From the IMG/VR virus record IMGVR_UViG_3300025736_000078, positions 1-37,597 of that record: 37,597 nucleotides of DNA; one strand, given 5' to 3'. Positions 1 to 8,746 of the stretch are shown one piece after another; the stretch's first letter is position 1, and each line of letters opens with the position of its first letter. The DNA is from a virus. The position numbers were made by a program, and so were the translations under genes. Below the pieces are notes generated by a model. It ran no database searches, had not been told where the DNA came from, and saw nothing but the letters and a program-made list of their open reading frames with translations.

Positions 1-166
1 ATGATTCACCGATACGAGCAGGCGCCGTTGCTTCCGTAAATGCAGAAGCATCAACCGTACAAGTTATATCACCCGTCAAATCGCCGAGGTCATCCCAGAA
101 AGCCGCCCATGTGGAATAAGTGCCCGCTGATGTTTTTATTGTTACATTTCCGGTAGTCAACGCCAT
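1..166 (-). CDS. Hypothetical phage protein, partial (runs off left edge)
   Basis: Only the first 55 codons are inside the window. The ATG shares one base with the stop of the upstream gene (TAATG), so the two are translationally coupled. The visible N-terminus begins MALTTGNVTIKT and continues with a WAAFWDDLGDLTGDI stretch rich in Gly, Thr and Asp, typical of beta-rich virion or distal-tail proteins. By position, after the J-like tip protein and two accessory proteins, it is probably a tail or fibre-associated component. I do not recognise a domain. The rest of the gene is needed to say more. Confidence 0.7.
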   Translation of the reverse strand, partial: MALTTGNVTIKTSAGTYSTWAAFWDDLGDLTGDITCTVDASAFTEATAPARIGES

Positions 167-501
167 TAGCTTCTCTCCGCCGTTTGAGTAATAAATATCG
201 CACTGTCTTTGCTTTTGTCATTCCATACTGCAAGCGTTTCTTTAGGGAGTGCGTCAATATCGTATTTTGTTTTACGGTATTTCGTGACGACTGTTTCCTT
301 AGATACTATAGAGGTTTCGGGTTCACACATTGCCGCCGCTTCCGCTTCTGTGCATTTAATCCGCACAATGCCGTAGTGCTTACGCTCATTCGTTCCCCAA
401 CTCCAACCATCAGGCTTGTATGTGATGATGTCGCCACGTTTGGATACAGCACCTTTGCCGGGCTTGTCTGGTTTATCGGTCAATCTTACAAGAAACTCCA
501 T
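166..501 (-). CDS. Small conserved phage protein of the distal tail region
   Basis: A 111-residue protein with no signal peptide or membrane segment. Residues about 20-50 contain RGDIITYKPDGWSWG, a pattern I recognise from many small phage proteins encoded near tail-tip or fibre genes, in which a short GD-V-PDGW block is followed by a beta strand such as the IVRIKC seen here. No enzyme motif is visible. It sits 2 nt after the preceding structural gene and overlaps the next by one base, so it is part of the late tail operon. The function is unknown; a small virion accessory or assembly protein is likely. Family resemblance is from memory. Confidence 0.7.
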   Translation of the reverse strand: MEFLVRLTDKPDKPGKGAVSKRGDIITYKPDGWSWGTNERKHYGIVRIKCTEAEAAAMCEPETSIVSKETVVTKYRKTKYDIDALPKETLAVWNDKSKDSAIFITQTAERS

Positions 502-503
502 TA

Positions 504-971
504 TTAACCCCCTGCCAATGCAGTGTGAAGATAGGTGTATTCTACCGTGTAATCATTCACAACTGGAACAGCCGTAAATACCGCCCTATCCATCATTGTA
601 TTCCCTGTGGCTCCATTAAATAAAGCCCATTCTGTGATGTCGTAATTACCATCATAGGTAATCACCGCAACTGTTTTGTAAATATTGGAACCGCCTTCTA
701 CTTGAGTCCCTGCAATTCTCGCTATCCCTACAGGGGTTTCAAGTGCTGTATCCGCTACATCTTCAGCCGTTATTCCTGTCCCTGAATCGTGGTATTTAAA
801 ATCGCCAATACCGGTAACAAGGCCCTGCAAAGCATCTGTATAATATGCAACGTAAGCGTTTGTGATGTACTTTTCAGATACTTTCCCGTAATCCTTAACG
901 AGATTCCCGTTCGGGTCGAAAACTATTATGAAAAGCTCTCCCAATAATATTTTGTTGCCTTTTATTTTCAT
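504..971 (-). CDS. Phage tail fibre/virion-associated protein (TAE-DTAL signature)
   Basis: A 155-residue beta-rich protein. It carries a recognisable block, FKYHDSGTGITAEDVADTAL, followed by ETP, an AGTQVEGGSNIYKTV segment and a late ITEWALFN motif. Proteins with the pattern F-H-x-G-T-G-x-TAE-xx-DTAL, then a -YRTV- strand and an ITE-x-G-F/LF strand, are common next to the tail tip genes of siphophages and are usually called tail fibre or structural proteins. It starts with ATG behind an AGGGTG ribosome site, 9 nt after the J-like gene. The role is inferred from family and position: a distal tail or fibre component. No receptor-binding residues can be assigned. Confidence 0.7.
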   Translation of the reverse strand: MKIKGNKILLGELFIIVFDPNGNLVKDYGKVSEKYITNAYVAYYTDALQGLVTGIGDFKYHDSGTGITAEDVADTALETPVGIARIAGTQVEGGSNIYKTVAVITYDGNYDITEWALFNGATGNTMMDRAVFTAVPVVNDYTVEYTYLHTALAGG

Positions 972-980
972 TTTTACACC

Positions 981-3920
981 CTATCTCACTAAAGGAACAC
1001 TTGTATTGTCGTCAGTCAAACTTATAAATACGTATCCATCAGATACCACTTTATTGTTTTCATCGTATGATTGTCCGGGGACAAATTCGCCCTTCCAATC
1101 AATATCACTCTCATCTACATCCCGGAAATAAATATCCCATTCACCCCAATTTATTCCCTCATCCATTTCCCATGTAAGCATTATCGATGAGCTATACTCT
1201 CCTGTTGTCCTGTTTTTGGAAGTTATTTCTTTTGCCACTAAAGTGTCAGCAACATTATATAATAACTGAGAAGGTAAGCTCAAGGGTGGAGCGCCATCGA
1301 TACTATAAACATCCTCATCATATTCAATGCAAGTTAAAGACCGGTATTGCTCATCAGAACGGTCAATTCTCATAATTCTAAACTTTTTCAGAGATTCAGT
1401 TGCTTTAAATATTGAAAATGGTGAATATTTCTGAGGGAGTGTACTCCACGCAACAGCGAATCCCATATTTGCCGTTGTAGTTTCTACGCCTTGAACAAAT
1501 ATATTATTACTCTCAAGAGTTCCTGTGTCATGCCTAACTTGCATTGTATAAGTAACACCGGCCTCAAGCGTAAAATCTTGGTCTATAACAACAGCATCGT
1601 TCGGGGGAGAGGCGGCAGATGAAACAACCCTTCCCCCACAGCCGGAACCCCAATCAGGAACATTGTGCTGAATCTGAATTACATCTCCTACCTGAGCGGC
1701 CAGAGCATCGATATTGACATCAAAAGTGACTATCTCATTTAATAGTTGGTTGCAATTCAAAAGGAATCTTGTTAAATCGTATGCGTGAGCATAAGTTACA
1801 ACACCCCTTAACTGCATCCGAAAAGGCTCACTTACATCCTCTATAGTGTCCCAATCGGTAGTTCTCGCTGAGAAATCTGTTTTTGAATAACTTCTGTCCC
1901 GGTCCCAATATGAGGTTTCGACCAGTTTTGCTTTTCTTGATTTATCAATCCATTGATGTTTAAAGGTGTCCCACTCAATGTTACCATGTGTAAACATTTG
2001 AGTTACATCTGTAGCCATATCCGTGTATGCCCATATCTTGTTTCCAACAGGGAATACCATTCCTCGTCCCTCTTGGCAAATAGTGAGTATCGAATCCCAA
2101 ATAGTTGTAAATGTATCAAATACGATATTCAATTCAAATTCTTTTAATTCTATAAACGTAGCCCATGTGAGGAAACTTGCGTAATCAATCTTTGTATAGG
2201 AGACACCGGCCCCATAGTTTAATGAGGGTTCAGGATGTCCATCACTCCCTGATACGAGAAGGTCATAGACTGCCCACGCATGGTTGTTTGCCGGTTTCTG
2301 TTCCCACTCAACTCCCGTGTATACCCAAACGAGAGAGCGTTCACATACGCCCGTTAATTCAAAATCTCTGCTCATCGATTCGCTTGCAATAGCTTTCATG
2401 CCCAATAGAGGCTCACCGGGATAAGTAAATCCTCTTTGCTCTCCATCCGCATCTGCTCCTGCATAAGAGATACTTGCAACAGTTACCAATGTTGGGTTGT
2501 AGAATTGAGTATCATCACCATCTTTTCCGTAAGCTACTAATGAAGCTCCTATTCTTACTTCATATTGGCCTAGGTCTAACGATGTTCCTTCTGCGGTGGC
2601 TCTTAGCGCAATAGAAAATGGTTTGAGTTCTTTCCTTCTCATATACCCTGTTTCTGCAAAGTAATGAACCGAACCATTTATTTCTGCGGCACGATTTGTA
2701 AAAACAGTTGCAAATAAATCATGGAATCTTAAAGATAATGGGAAACTTTCCCAATCTTCTGAGCCAAATTTCCGGTATTCTGCTGTGATATAACAAAGCC
2801 CTTCCTCTAAATCCCCATTGCTTTTCTCAGTAAACATCCCACTGGAAAATAGAATTGTAACCTCAATATCTTGAGTAGTCTGAGTCGTCATAATAACGCT
2901 TGTCAGTGAACCCTCGGCAGGGGCGGCATTATCAGCATAAGTCCTGAAAAAAAGTTCTGTTCCTTGCGGAAAATAACTATAATTTGCGAGAAAATCCTCA
3001 ATCAAAACCTGTTCGTCATATCCCGGACGAGTCTCATATACAAATCTCTCTGTGTTTCCAGTATGAATATTGCTTAATGCGGTTCCATTTATTTGCAAGT
3101 CTGTTATTTTGGCCATACCTATTGATACTTCCCAATATCTCCAAGAATTCGTACTCCAAGGCGAGATTGAATATCTAGGGGAACCAAGGCTGTAAGCCAC
3201 ATGGTTCCTGATACATCTGTATGTTATCCCGGGCGTGTTTGTGTTTGTTATCTCTCCCCTAAAATCAGTAAATGTTAAAGGGGTACGAACTTCATCACCC
3301 ACACGATAAATAGTTCTTTCCCTACTGCTCGGAGAAGGAATCCATCTTTCTACAACCCTTTCATCAATCTGGTGAGATGCGAAAGAATAAAGAACATTCA
3401 AAGTTTGCTTATCGTCAGCACCATAAGTAATGAATCTGTTTTTTATTGTCGGTTTAACTCTCGTTTTCCCATAGATAATAGGCATCGGCTTACCTTCAGC
3501 CGCAACAAGGTTTGCTTTATGTGTCCAACCATAGGATTGAGATGTTTCATCGTCTATTTCTTCTTGATGCCGGGTCCATATATATCCGAAGATAAATGAG
3601 CCGCCTACGGCCATCATAGGCCCGATAGGAGAAGGAATAATAGCAGATGCAAGTAATAGTGAGGATTGGGCAAGCATTCGCCATGTATCGGCATCTCCAC
3701 CGCTCGGTAAGGGGACAACGAAATAATGCTCCCCTACTGCCGGGAGAATTTTGTCGATTGATTTGGTAAGAAATTCATTATTCCACAATACTATAAACTC
3801 TGCTTCGCTTTTGAGGTAATGCCGGAGCGAATAATGTTTTTTTCTCTCAAACTCCTTACAAACACCTTCATTGTCTCCGAAGGGGTCAGTGAGAAGCGTT
3901 ATTTTAAAAGTATTTAACAT
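981..3920 (-). CDS. Central tail tip protein, J-like (host specificity)
   Basis: A 979-residue protein that closes the tail tip and probably contacts the host. The first 75 residues form a small domain, then comes a hydrophobic Gly/Ala/Ile/Pro-rich segment (about residues 82-115, including IIPSPIGPMMAVGG). That segment resembles lambda gpI, for which no separate gene exists here, so this looks like an I-J fusion. A KPMPIIYGKTRVKP motif marks the start of the J core. The middle is beta-rich. The C-terminus has a fibronectin III-like segment (SSIMLTWEMDE...WDIYFRDV), then a W-x-G...Y-x2-x-x-V-x-x-DGYVFI...PLV pattern like small CBM5/12 carbohydrate-binding modules. It follows the NlpC/P60 gene with a 7-nt overlap, as in the lambda K-I-J order. 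Confidence 0.85.
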   Translation of the reverse strand: MLNTFKITLLTDPFGDNEGVCKEFERKKHYSLRHYLKSEAEFIVLWNNEFLTKSIDKILPAVGEHYFVVPLPSGGDADTWRMLAQSSLLLASAIIPSPIGPMMAVGGSFIFGYIWTRHQEEIDDETSQSYGWTHKANLVAAEGKPMPIIYGKTRVKPTIKNRFITYGADDKQTLNVLYSFASHQIDERVVERWIPSPSSRERTIYRVGDEVRTPLTFTDFRGEITNTNTPGITYRCIRNHVAYSLGSPRYSISPWSTNSWRYWEVSIGMAKITDLQINGTALSNIHTGNTERFVYETRPGYDEQVLIEDFLANYSYFPQGTELFFRTYADNAAPAEGSLTSVIMTTQTTQDIEVTILFSSGMFTEKSNGDLEEGLCYITAEYRKFGSEDWESFPLSLRFHDLFATVFTNRAAEINGSVHYFAETGYMRRKELKPFSIALRATAEGTSLDLGQYEVRIGASLVAYGKDGDDTQFYNPTLVTVASISYAGADADGEQRGFTYPGEPLLGMKAIASESMSRDFELTGVCERSLVWVYTGVEWEQKPANNHAWAVYDLLVSGSDGHPEPSLNYGAGVSYTKIDYASFLTWATFIELKEFELNIVFDTFTTIWDSILTICQEGRGMVFPVGNKIWAYTDMATDVTQMFTHGNIEWDTFKHQWIDKSRKAKLVETSYWDRDRSYSKTDFSARTTDWDTIEDVSEPFRMQLRGVVTYAHAYDLTRFLLNCNQLLNEIVTFDVNIDALAAQVGDVIQIQHNVPDWGSGCGGRVVSSAASPPNDAVVIDQDFTLEAGVTYTMQVRHDTGTLESNNIFVQGVETTTANMGFAVAWSTLPQKYSPFSIFKATESLKKFRIMRIDRSDEQYRSLTCIEYDEDVYSIDGAPPLSLPSQLLYNVADTLVAKEITSKNRTTGEYSSSIMLTWEMDEGINWGEWDIYFRDVDESDIDWKGEFVPGQSYDENNKVVSDGYVFISLTDDNTSVPLVR

Positions 3921-4297
3921 AGCTTAAAGAATCCTGCTATTCTCGGTTTAAGGAAAGGCTCTATCTTCTGTATTGTAACGCCAGTTTTCTTCATAATATG
4001 GATTATCCTGCCATCTCCAATATAAACACCTACATGATTAACAAGTTTTGGATTATTCTTTATAGCAACAATTAATGGCGCATCACTGTTTGATGGGTTA
4101 TCAACTCTGGGCCATGTCCTCATTTTATAAATAGCCATTGCATCGATATTAAATTCATCGTCAGATTTTATCCTGAAGTCAGGAAGCTCTTGCCCGAACT
4201 GCTTAAATACTTCGATTGCTAATCCCCAACAATCCAAACCGCTTAAATCTCTACCTTGGTCGAGGAACGGGACCGGCAACAAATACTGTAAGTCCAT
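3914..4297 (-). CDS. NlpC/P60 tail assembly cysteine peptidase (lambda K-like)
   Basis: A 127-residue NlpC/P60-fold peptidase. The catalytic Cys is C23 in LDCWGL, the His is H88 in NHVGVYIG, and the strand ending RIIHI supplies the usual third polar residue. It is shorter than lambda gpK because it lacks the N-terminal JAMM/Mov34-like domain, so it is the peptidase domain alone. In lambda-like phages this protein is needed for tail tip assembly and may cut peptidoglycan. The start codon overlaps the stop of the L-like gene (TAATG), and its end overlaps the J-like gene, which preserves the L-K-J order. Confidence 0.9.
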   Translation of the reverse strand: MDLQYLLPVPFLDQGRDLSGLDCWGLAIEVFKQFGQELPDFRIKSDDEFNIDAMAIYKMRTWPRVDNPSNSDAPLIVAIKNNPKLVNHVGVYIGDGRIIHIMKKTGVTIQKIEPFLKPRIAGFFKLC

Positions 4298-4929
4298 TAA
4301 TTAACTCCTTCTGCAACACCGGGGCTTCCCCCGTATCTGTGGCTATTGTTCCTTAACCGGCAGTCGGCCAAGGTATGTCTACAAGTTGCGTAATCGCTAC
4401 CAGTATATCCACACCGGGCGGCTCTCCCGTCAGTTCTTCCCGGATAGTTAAATGGATGTCGGCAAATGTTTGCAATATATCTGTCCCTCGGAAGCCTTTT
4501 ATTAAGAGGACTCGATATTCCTAACGTGAGGGCAACATTTTTATTATCTGCAACTGTCTCCAAAATAGTAAAAGTCTCAGATACCGCAGGAGACTCATTC
4601 AGAAGCGCACTATTAACAACCATTAACGTAACGCCATTCCCCACAAATCCACCATTATCCTGAATCCATGAGTTTAAATAGAGGTCTGCATTAGATAATG
4701 AAAGGCGTATTCTTGGGATTTCACCCTGCATTGATTCTGTCACAGGCTCAACCTTAAATGGGAATCTCGAATACGTCTGACCGCTAAAATCCAAAAGAAC
4801 ATCTTCATTATTGTTAGTTAAGTAGAGTGTAGTTGAGTTAGATGCAACCAGTTCGAGCAATAAATACCATGCAGAATTAGTTGATACCTGATTTATTTTG
4901 TCCCAATAATCCGATGATAGTGATTTCAC
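4297..4929 (-). CDS. Minor tail protein L-like, with C-terminal Fe-S cysteine set
   Basis: A 210-residue tail tip protein. The N-terminal two thirds are beta-rich, as in phage minor tail protein L. The C-terminal domain has four cysteines, C156 (NICRH), C173 (ARCGY), C183 (TCRH) and C190 (DCRL), followed by a YGGSPG turn. This spacing matches the lambda gpL C-terminal domain, which is known to bind a [4Fe-4S] cluster. The start is GTG at 4929 sharing a base with the previous stop (TAGTG); no better ATG lies nearby. Its neighbours are an M-like gene upstream and the K-like peptidase downstream. Confidence 0.85.
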   Translation of the reverse strand: MKSLSSDYWDKINQVSTNSAWYLLLELVASNSTTLYLTNNNEDVLLDFSGQTYSRFPFKVEPVTESMQGEIPRIRLSLSNADLYLNSWIQDNGGFVGNGVTLMVVNSALLNESPAVSETFTILETVADNKNVALTLGISSPLNKRLPRDRYIANICRHPFNYPGRTDGRAARCGYTGSDYATCRHTLADCRLRNNSHRYGGSPGVAEGVN

Positions 4930-5297
4930 TATATTTCCTCTACGTTAAATTCCACAACCCATCGTGTATAATTCGTCTGTTTCCAAGTATGATACTTTAC
5001 TGGACTCGAAAACCGAACCGTCCGTACTGAGCCTTCGTTATCAGTCCATGTGAATGTGGCAGAACCAACCTTCCTTTCTTCTGCATGTGCGAGGATAAGG
5101 TCTTTATTCGCAGTTGTAATACCGGTATATACTACCCGGAAAGCTCTTGGCATCCTTGTAAACTTCGCTCGGGAGATAACGTATCCACCCTCAGTAGGAG
5201 ATTTTACGGTAGGGTCTGTTCTGAGACTATGCTCATAGTCAGATATGTCAGGAACAAGCGGTTTCCCACCAGTTAGAGTCGGGAAAGTAGTGGCCAT
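4929..5297 (-). CDS. Minor tail protein, lambda M-like by position
   Basis: A 122-residue beta-rich protein with no membrane segment or catalytic motif. It lies directly between the tape measure gene and the L-like gene, where lambda gpM lies. Visible features are a VVYTGITTANKDLILAHAEE helix and a C-terminal strand pattern, TWTDNEGSVRTVRFSSPVKY then WVVEFNVEEI, usual for M-like or tail-baseplate connector proteins. It starts with ATG one base after the tape measure stop and ends in a TAGTG overlap. The assignment rests mainly on gene order and size, so it is good at the class level and weak at the family level. Confidence 0.75.
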   Translation of the reverse strand: MATTFPTLTGGKPLVPDISDYEHSLRTDPTVKSPTEGGYVISRAKFTRMPRAFRVVYTGITTANKDLILAHAEERKVGSATFTWTDNEGSVRTVRFSSPVKYHTWKQTNYTRWVVEFNVEEI

Positions 5298-5298
5298 T

Positions 5299-7611
5299 TT
5301 ATAAATCCCTTAAAGTTTGTCGTAAATTTGAATTTGTATTTATGCCATCGATTAAAGCATCTATAACAAACTCATTCGGATTTGCTGATTTCCTTGCCGT
5401 AAGAGGAATCCCTGAATTGTTATTGATTATTATCTTTGAGGCGGCTCCGGTTACAGCGTCAGGAGTCGGAGAAGATGCTAATGCCCTGTAAATTCCAGAG
5501 GCATCGAATCCACCCCCACTTTTCATGGCATCTGAGACATATCCGTTCCCGAATATCTGATAGAACATATTCTTTGCGGCCATCTCCGCAAGGAACGAGA
5601 TAAATGACTGTAAAATTGAATCAAACATATTGTCCATAAAATCTGCAAAGCTACTTCCGTGTTGCATCAATTTATTAAAGGATGAATCAAATCCATCAAT
5701 AATATCTCTCTGTACGTTCTCGAACATCTTGTAAACTTGCGTGAAATCATCCATTACGGTTTTTGTTGATTGTCTCCAATGGGATGCCCATATATTAGAA
5801 ATATCTTCACCGCCTATGCTTCCTGCTTGTGCGTAAGCCGGTTCAGCCCCCGGGGAAGGCAACGTAGGTTCAGGGCTTCCTGTAACAACAGCAGATAGCA
5901 TACTAAGGAAGTTTGCAAGCTCAGGGGACACCTCTTTTAATTTACCCAATATGTTATCAAAATCAGAGATTGCTAAATCTGCCATACCGCCAATAAGACT
6001 TTTAGAGCCTTCCATGAATGAAGTAGTTGGGAATTCAAGCTTTCCCGTTTTGAGAAAATCAATCATGGTTGATAATTCTTCCATCTCTTGAGAGGTAAAG
6101 CCGCTCCAATTATTTTTAAGAATCAACCATCCTATACTGAAAATAGTTCCTATTTTTGCGAATCCAGTCCACATGGAATTTAATAAGTCTGTCCAGACAG
6201 CCTTCATAAGAAAAATTTTATTTTCCCAAACTATCCCTAGGTCATCAAGTAATACCGCAAATTTCCCGGTGAAATCGTTTGCTGTTAATCTCATAGCCTT
6301 AAACGCATTGCCCCAAGCCACTTGTAGCGCATAGAAACCTGCTACTGCGACAACAACGGGAGCAATAAGCCCTGAGAATCCTGCGGTGAGAAGTCCAATG
6401 GATTTAATCATAGTTGGAAGAAGTATCATTAACGGCCCGACAACAAGGGCAAGCCCACCGATAGCAGTCGTTGTTTTTATTATTGTCATAGCTAATTCAC
6501 TATTTTCTTTTACCCATGATTTAACTGCATCAATCACCGGAATAGCTTGGTCGGCAAAGGCTCTTATTGTTGGAACAAGCCCCCGGCCAATCTCTCTTGC
6601 TAAATCTTGTACGCCACGATAAACCCGTCCAAGCTGATGAAGGAATGCGGCCATCTGTTTCTCCACAACAGCTTTCATTGTACCGTCAGCCTCAGCGAGA
6701 CTTTGTGAATATTGCTGAAGTTGCTCTTTCCCATACTCGAATATTTTAATCTGACCGGCAATAGCCCTTCTGCCGAAAAGAATCTCGAAAACCATATTCT
6801 TGTAACGCTCAGAAGCGTTTCTTAACTGGAAATTAATGTTTCCCATAAGGTCAATAAATGGGCGCATCTCTCCTGTCGATGCATCATAAAGCTGAATTTC
6901 GAGAGCATGGATAAGGTCAATCATCTCCCGAGTAGGACTCATAAGGTTAGTGAATGACCGCCTGAGAGCAACACCGGCATAGGAACCTTTAATGCCGGCA
7001 TTCGCCATAACACCGAGCATTGCGGCTACATCTGAGAGGGAGTTATTCGACATATTTGCTGTTGAGGATACATACGACATTGCTTTATCCAAATCAGAGA
7101 ATACCTGATTGGATGTAATTACAGTTTTTACAAGGGTATCTGCGACACGATTCGATTTATCGAACGTGATATTGAAACCTCGCATAATATCAACGAGGCC
7201 TTCAGCCGCTTGGCCTACTTCAACAGTCATAGCTCTCGCCATGTTGTTTACCGAGGCAAACGACTGCATCTGCTCGGTTGCTTTGAGTCCGGCAGACCCG
7301 AGGAAGTAAAAGCCCCGTACTGTCTCTGTGGCGACTTTATTCAGGTCTTTAGACATCTTCTCAGCCATATTTGACATATCATCAAATTGCTGAGTCGTAA
7401 CATCCGAAACAGCCAGAGATTCACGGAGAGCTTTATCGAAAGAGCCAATTTCCTTTACTGCAACACCGGCAAATCCGGTAATGACAGCGCCAAGCCTCGT
7501 TACATCCATACCGAGCGCACGTACATCCGCAGATACTTGTCTTTTCCCTTTTACCCATCCCGTTAAATCAAATCCCAAACGAGCAACTATCGAACCAACA
7601 TTAAACGCCAT
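5299..7611 (-). CDS. Tail tape measure protein (TP901-type)
   Basis: A 770-residue tape measure protein that sets tail length and is ejected at infection. The N-terminal 300 residues match the phage minor tail TP901 core: repeated helical Ala/Gly-rich segments, FDKALRES, then TETVRGFYFLGSAGLKA and GVMANAGIKGSYAGVALRR. Two or three hydrophobic segments lie in the middle (about residues 380-440, including TIIKTTTAIGGLALVVGPLMILL). The C-terminus is less conserved. At about 0.15 nm per residue it predicts a tail of roughly 110-120 nm. The start is TAATG-coupled to the end of the T chaperone frame, as in lambda G-T-H. Confidence 0.95.
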   Translation of the reverse strand: MAFNVGSIVARLGFDLTGWVKGKRQVSADVRALGMDVTRLGAVITGFAGVAVKEIGSFDKALRESLAVSDVTTQQFDDMSNMAEKMSKDLNKVATETVRGFYFLGSAGLKATEQMQSFASVNNMARAMTVEVGQAAEGLVDIMRGFNITFDKSNRVADTLVKTVITSNQVFSDLDKAMSYVSSTANMSNNSLSDVAAMLGVMANAGIKGSYAGVALRRSFTNLMSPTREMIDLIHALEIQLYDASTGEMRPFIDLMGNINFQLRNASERYKNMVFEILFGRRAIAGQIKIFEYGKEQLQQYSQSLAEADGTMKAVVEKQMAAFLHQLGRVYRGVQDLAREIGRGLVPTIRAFADQAIPVIDAVKSWVKENSELAMTIIKTTTAIGGLALVVGPLMILLPTMIKSIGLLTAGFSGLIAPVVVAVAGFYALQVAWGNAFKAMRLTANDFTGKFAVLLDDLGIVWENKIFLMKAVWTDLLNSMWTGFAKIGTIFSIGWLILKNNWSGFTSQEMEELSTMIDFLKTGKLEFPTTSFMEGSKSLIGGMADLAISDFDNILGKLKEVSPELANFLSMLSAVVTGSPEPTLPSPGAEPAYAQAGSIGGEDISNIWASHWRQSTKTVMDDFTQVYKMFENVQRDIIDGFDSSFNKLMQHGSSFADFMDNMFDSILQSFISFLAEMAAKNMFYQIFGNGYVSDAMKSGGGFDASGIYRALASSPTPDAVTGAASKIIINNNSGIPLTARKSANPNEFVIDALIDGINTNSNLRQTLRDL

Positions 7612-8182
7612 TATCCTTTACCTTTCATCCCAAGCATAAACCATGTATCTTCTGACATTTCTTCTTTTGACTGGAACAATTCAAGCTGTGCAATAAAAGC
7701 ATTAAAGCCTGTTTCTGTTGAAAATCCTGCCCGTACCGCAGATGCGGTTTCGGCCATTCTCTGCCTTTTGATGGCCCCGGCTTCCGCAAGAAAAAAAGCA
7801 AAAAGCCGGGGGTCCATTGATAAAAGCTCGTCCATCGTAAACAAACCGGGAAAAGTAGAGGCTATGACTGAGAATCCTCTTACTTTTCCCCGAACACGTT
7901 TTTTGATGCAAAAGCCTGTATTTCTTCAGTAAATACTTCTGTTATCGCCTTTGTGAAAATACCGAGTTTTCTGATGTCCGTTTTTTTGAACACCTTTGGG
8001 TCAACATCGACCAGTTTTGCAATAACATCCGCAAGGTCACGTTTACTGTCTTTGACATGCGAAAGTTCGCCAATAACATCATTGGGAAGGGACTTAATGG
8101 TATAAACTTTACCGTCAAGTGTAAGCACGATAGGCTCGAACATTTCTTCTGCAAGCTTATCAATGTTCAGAATTTTAGACAT
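7611..8182 (-). CDS. Tail assembly chaperone GT fusion, made by -1 ribosomal frameshift
   Basis: Extended product of the upstream chaperone. Ribosomes read codons 1-95 of the G frame, slip back one base on A-AAA-AAC (7904-7898) and continue in the -1 frame to the stop at 7611, giving about 190 residues. The -1 frame is open from the slip site through 7611. Its T part contains FTMDELLSMDPRLFAFFLAEAG and AVRAGFSTETGF, with no good start site of its own (the first possible start is a TTG at 7844 lacking a ribosome site). Arrangement and position, between tail tube and tape measure, match lambda gpG/gpGT. The chaperone is expected to coat the tape measure protein during tail assembly and not to remain in the virion. 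Confidence 0.85.
7847..7904 (-). promoter_or_regulatory. Programmed -1 frameshift signal: AAAAAAC slip site plus stem-loop
   Basis: The heptamer A-AAA-AAC occupies 7904-7898 in the correct phase: codons TCA|AAA|AAC of the G frame. After a 7-nt spacer, an arm at 7890-7876 can pair with 7861-7848: nine base pairs (7890-7882 with 7848-7856), one bulged A at 7881, then five more pairs (7880-7876 with 7857-7861), leaving a 14-nt loop. Slippery heptamer, spacer and stem are all of the classical kind for tail chaperone frameshifting. Frameshift efficiency cannot be read from sequence. Confidence 0.88.
7880..8182 (-). CDS. Tail assembly chaperone G (unshifted product)
   Basis: A 100-residue mostly helical protein, the in-frame product that ends at 7880. 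It starts with ATG behind an AAGGAG site. Residues 14-35 (MFEPIVLTLDGKVYTIKSL) resemble the N-terminal strand pair of phage tail assembly chaperones, and the remainder is helical. It lies between the tail tube gene and the tape measure gene. Its last five codons overlap the frameshift signal, so most ribosomes should make this form and a minority the GT form. The stop codon lies inside the predicted downstream stem. Confidence 0.85.
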   Translation of the reverse strand: MSKILNIDKLAEEMFEPIVLTLDGKVYTIKSLPNDVIGELSHVKDSKRDLADVIAKLVDVDPKVFKKTDIRKLGIFTKAITEVFTEEIQAFASKNVFGEK

Positions 8183-8216
8183 AAGAAAACTCCTTAAAGA
8201 TTAAAAAACGGAACTA

Positions 8217-8732
8217 TTAGATAGCACCTATATGCCATGTAAGTTTCGATGTGGAGTTCGGATATGATTTAAAAGTCGTCATATAAACTCTTTGGCCATC
8301 GTTATTATAGGCAAAATCGAAGCTCGGTTTCGGGTAGGACAGAGGAACAGTTAGCCAATAATCTTCTGAAGAAACTGCATTAGCGTGAATAGGCTTAATA
8401 ATAAGCTCTTTCGCAAGGCTGTCTGCTACAACTGCACTTCCTACCATGTTATCATAGACCGCTACGTTACCTGATTCTCCACCGGAATTGCTTCCACCGG
8501 GGATAATTGAGGCAAGGGCGGCCAAAGTGAGCCTTGTGAATGGTACATCGACTTCCATCGGCATCTGGCCGGTAATAACACAATCCACCGGGGTACTTCC
8601 GAAAGAGGCCTCAAATACTTCGGCTTCTGTTCCAGAGAAGCGAACTCCCACACTGTCATGGTATTCGCCTACTTTAGAACTGTTCCACCAAATTTCACAA
8701 TGACCCAAATCTCTTGTCGGGCCTAAAGGCAT
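8217..8732 (-). CDS. Major tail tube protein
   Basis: A 171-residue protein, the size and position of a siphophage tail tube subunit: directly upstream of the chaperone pair and downstream of the tail terminator. It has Gly/Ser-rich turns in the middle (GGSNSGGESG, about residues 79-88), a VFEASFGSTPVDCVITGQMPMEVDVPFTRLT core strand set and a C-terminal KLTWHI strand. No enzymatic motif is present. ATG start with an AAGGAG-like site. It should be one of the most abundant proteins in the particle and, with the capsid, is a candidate acceptor for the sugar enzymes encoded at 12.2-22.4 kb. Confidence 0.8.
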   Translation of the reverse strand: MPLGPTRDLGHCEIWWNSSKVGEYHDSVGVRFSGTEAEVFEASFGSTPVDCVITGQMPMEVDVPFTRLTLAALASIIPGGSNSGGESGNVAVYDNMVGSAVVADSLAKELIIKPIHANAVSSEDYWLTVPLSYPKPSFDFAYNNDGQRVYMTTFKSYPNSTSKLTWHIGAI

Positions 8733-8746
8733 GATTATTCTCCTTA

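Noticed and set aside
7702-7911. Third overlapping frame across the chaperone junction (69 residues)
   Set aside because: It is neither the zero nor the -1 frame of the chaperone, has no ribosome site and shows a random Cys/Phe/Arg-rich composition.
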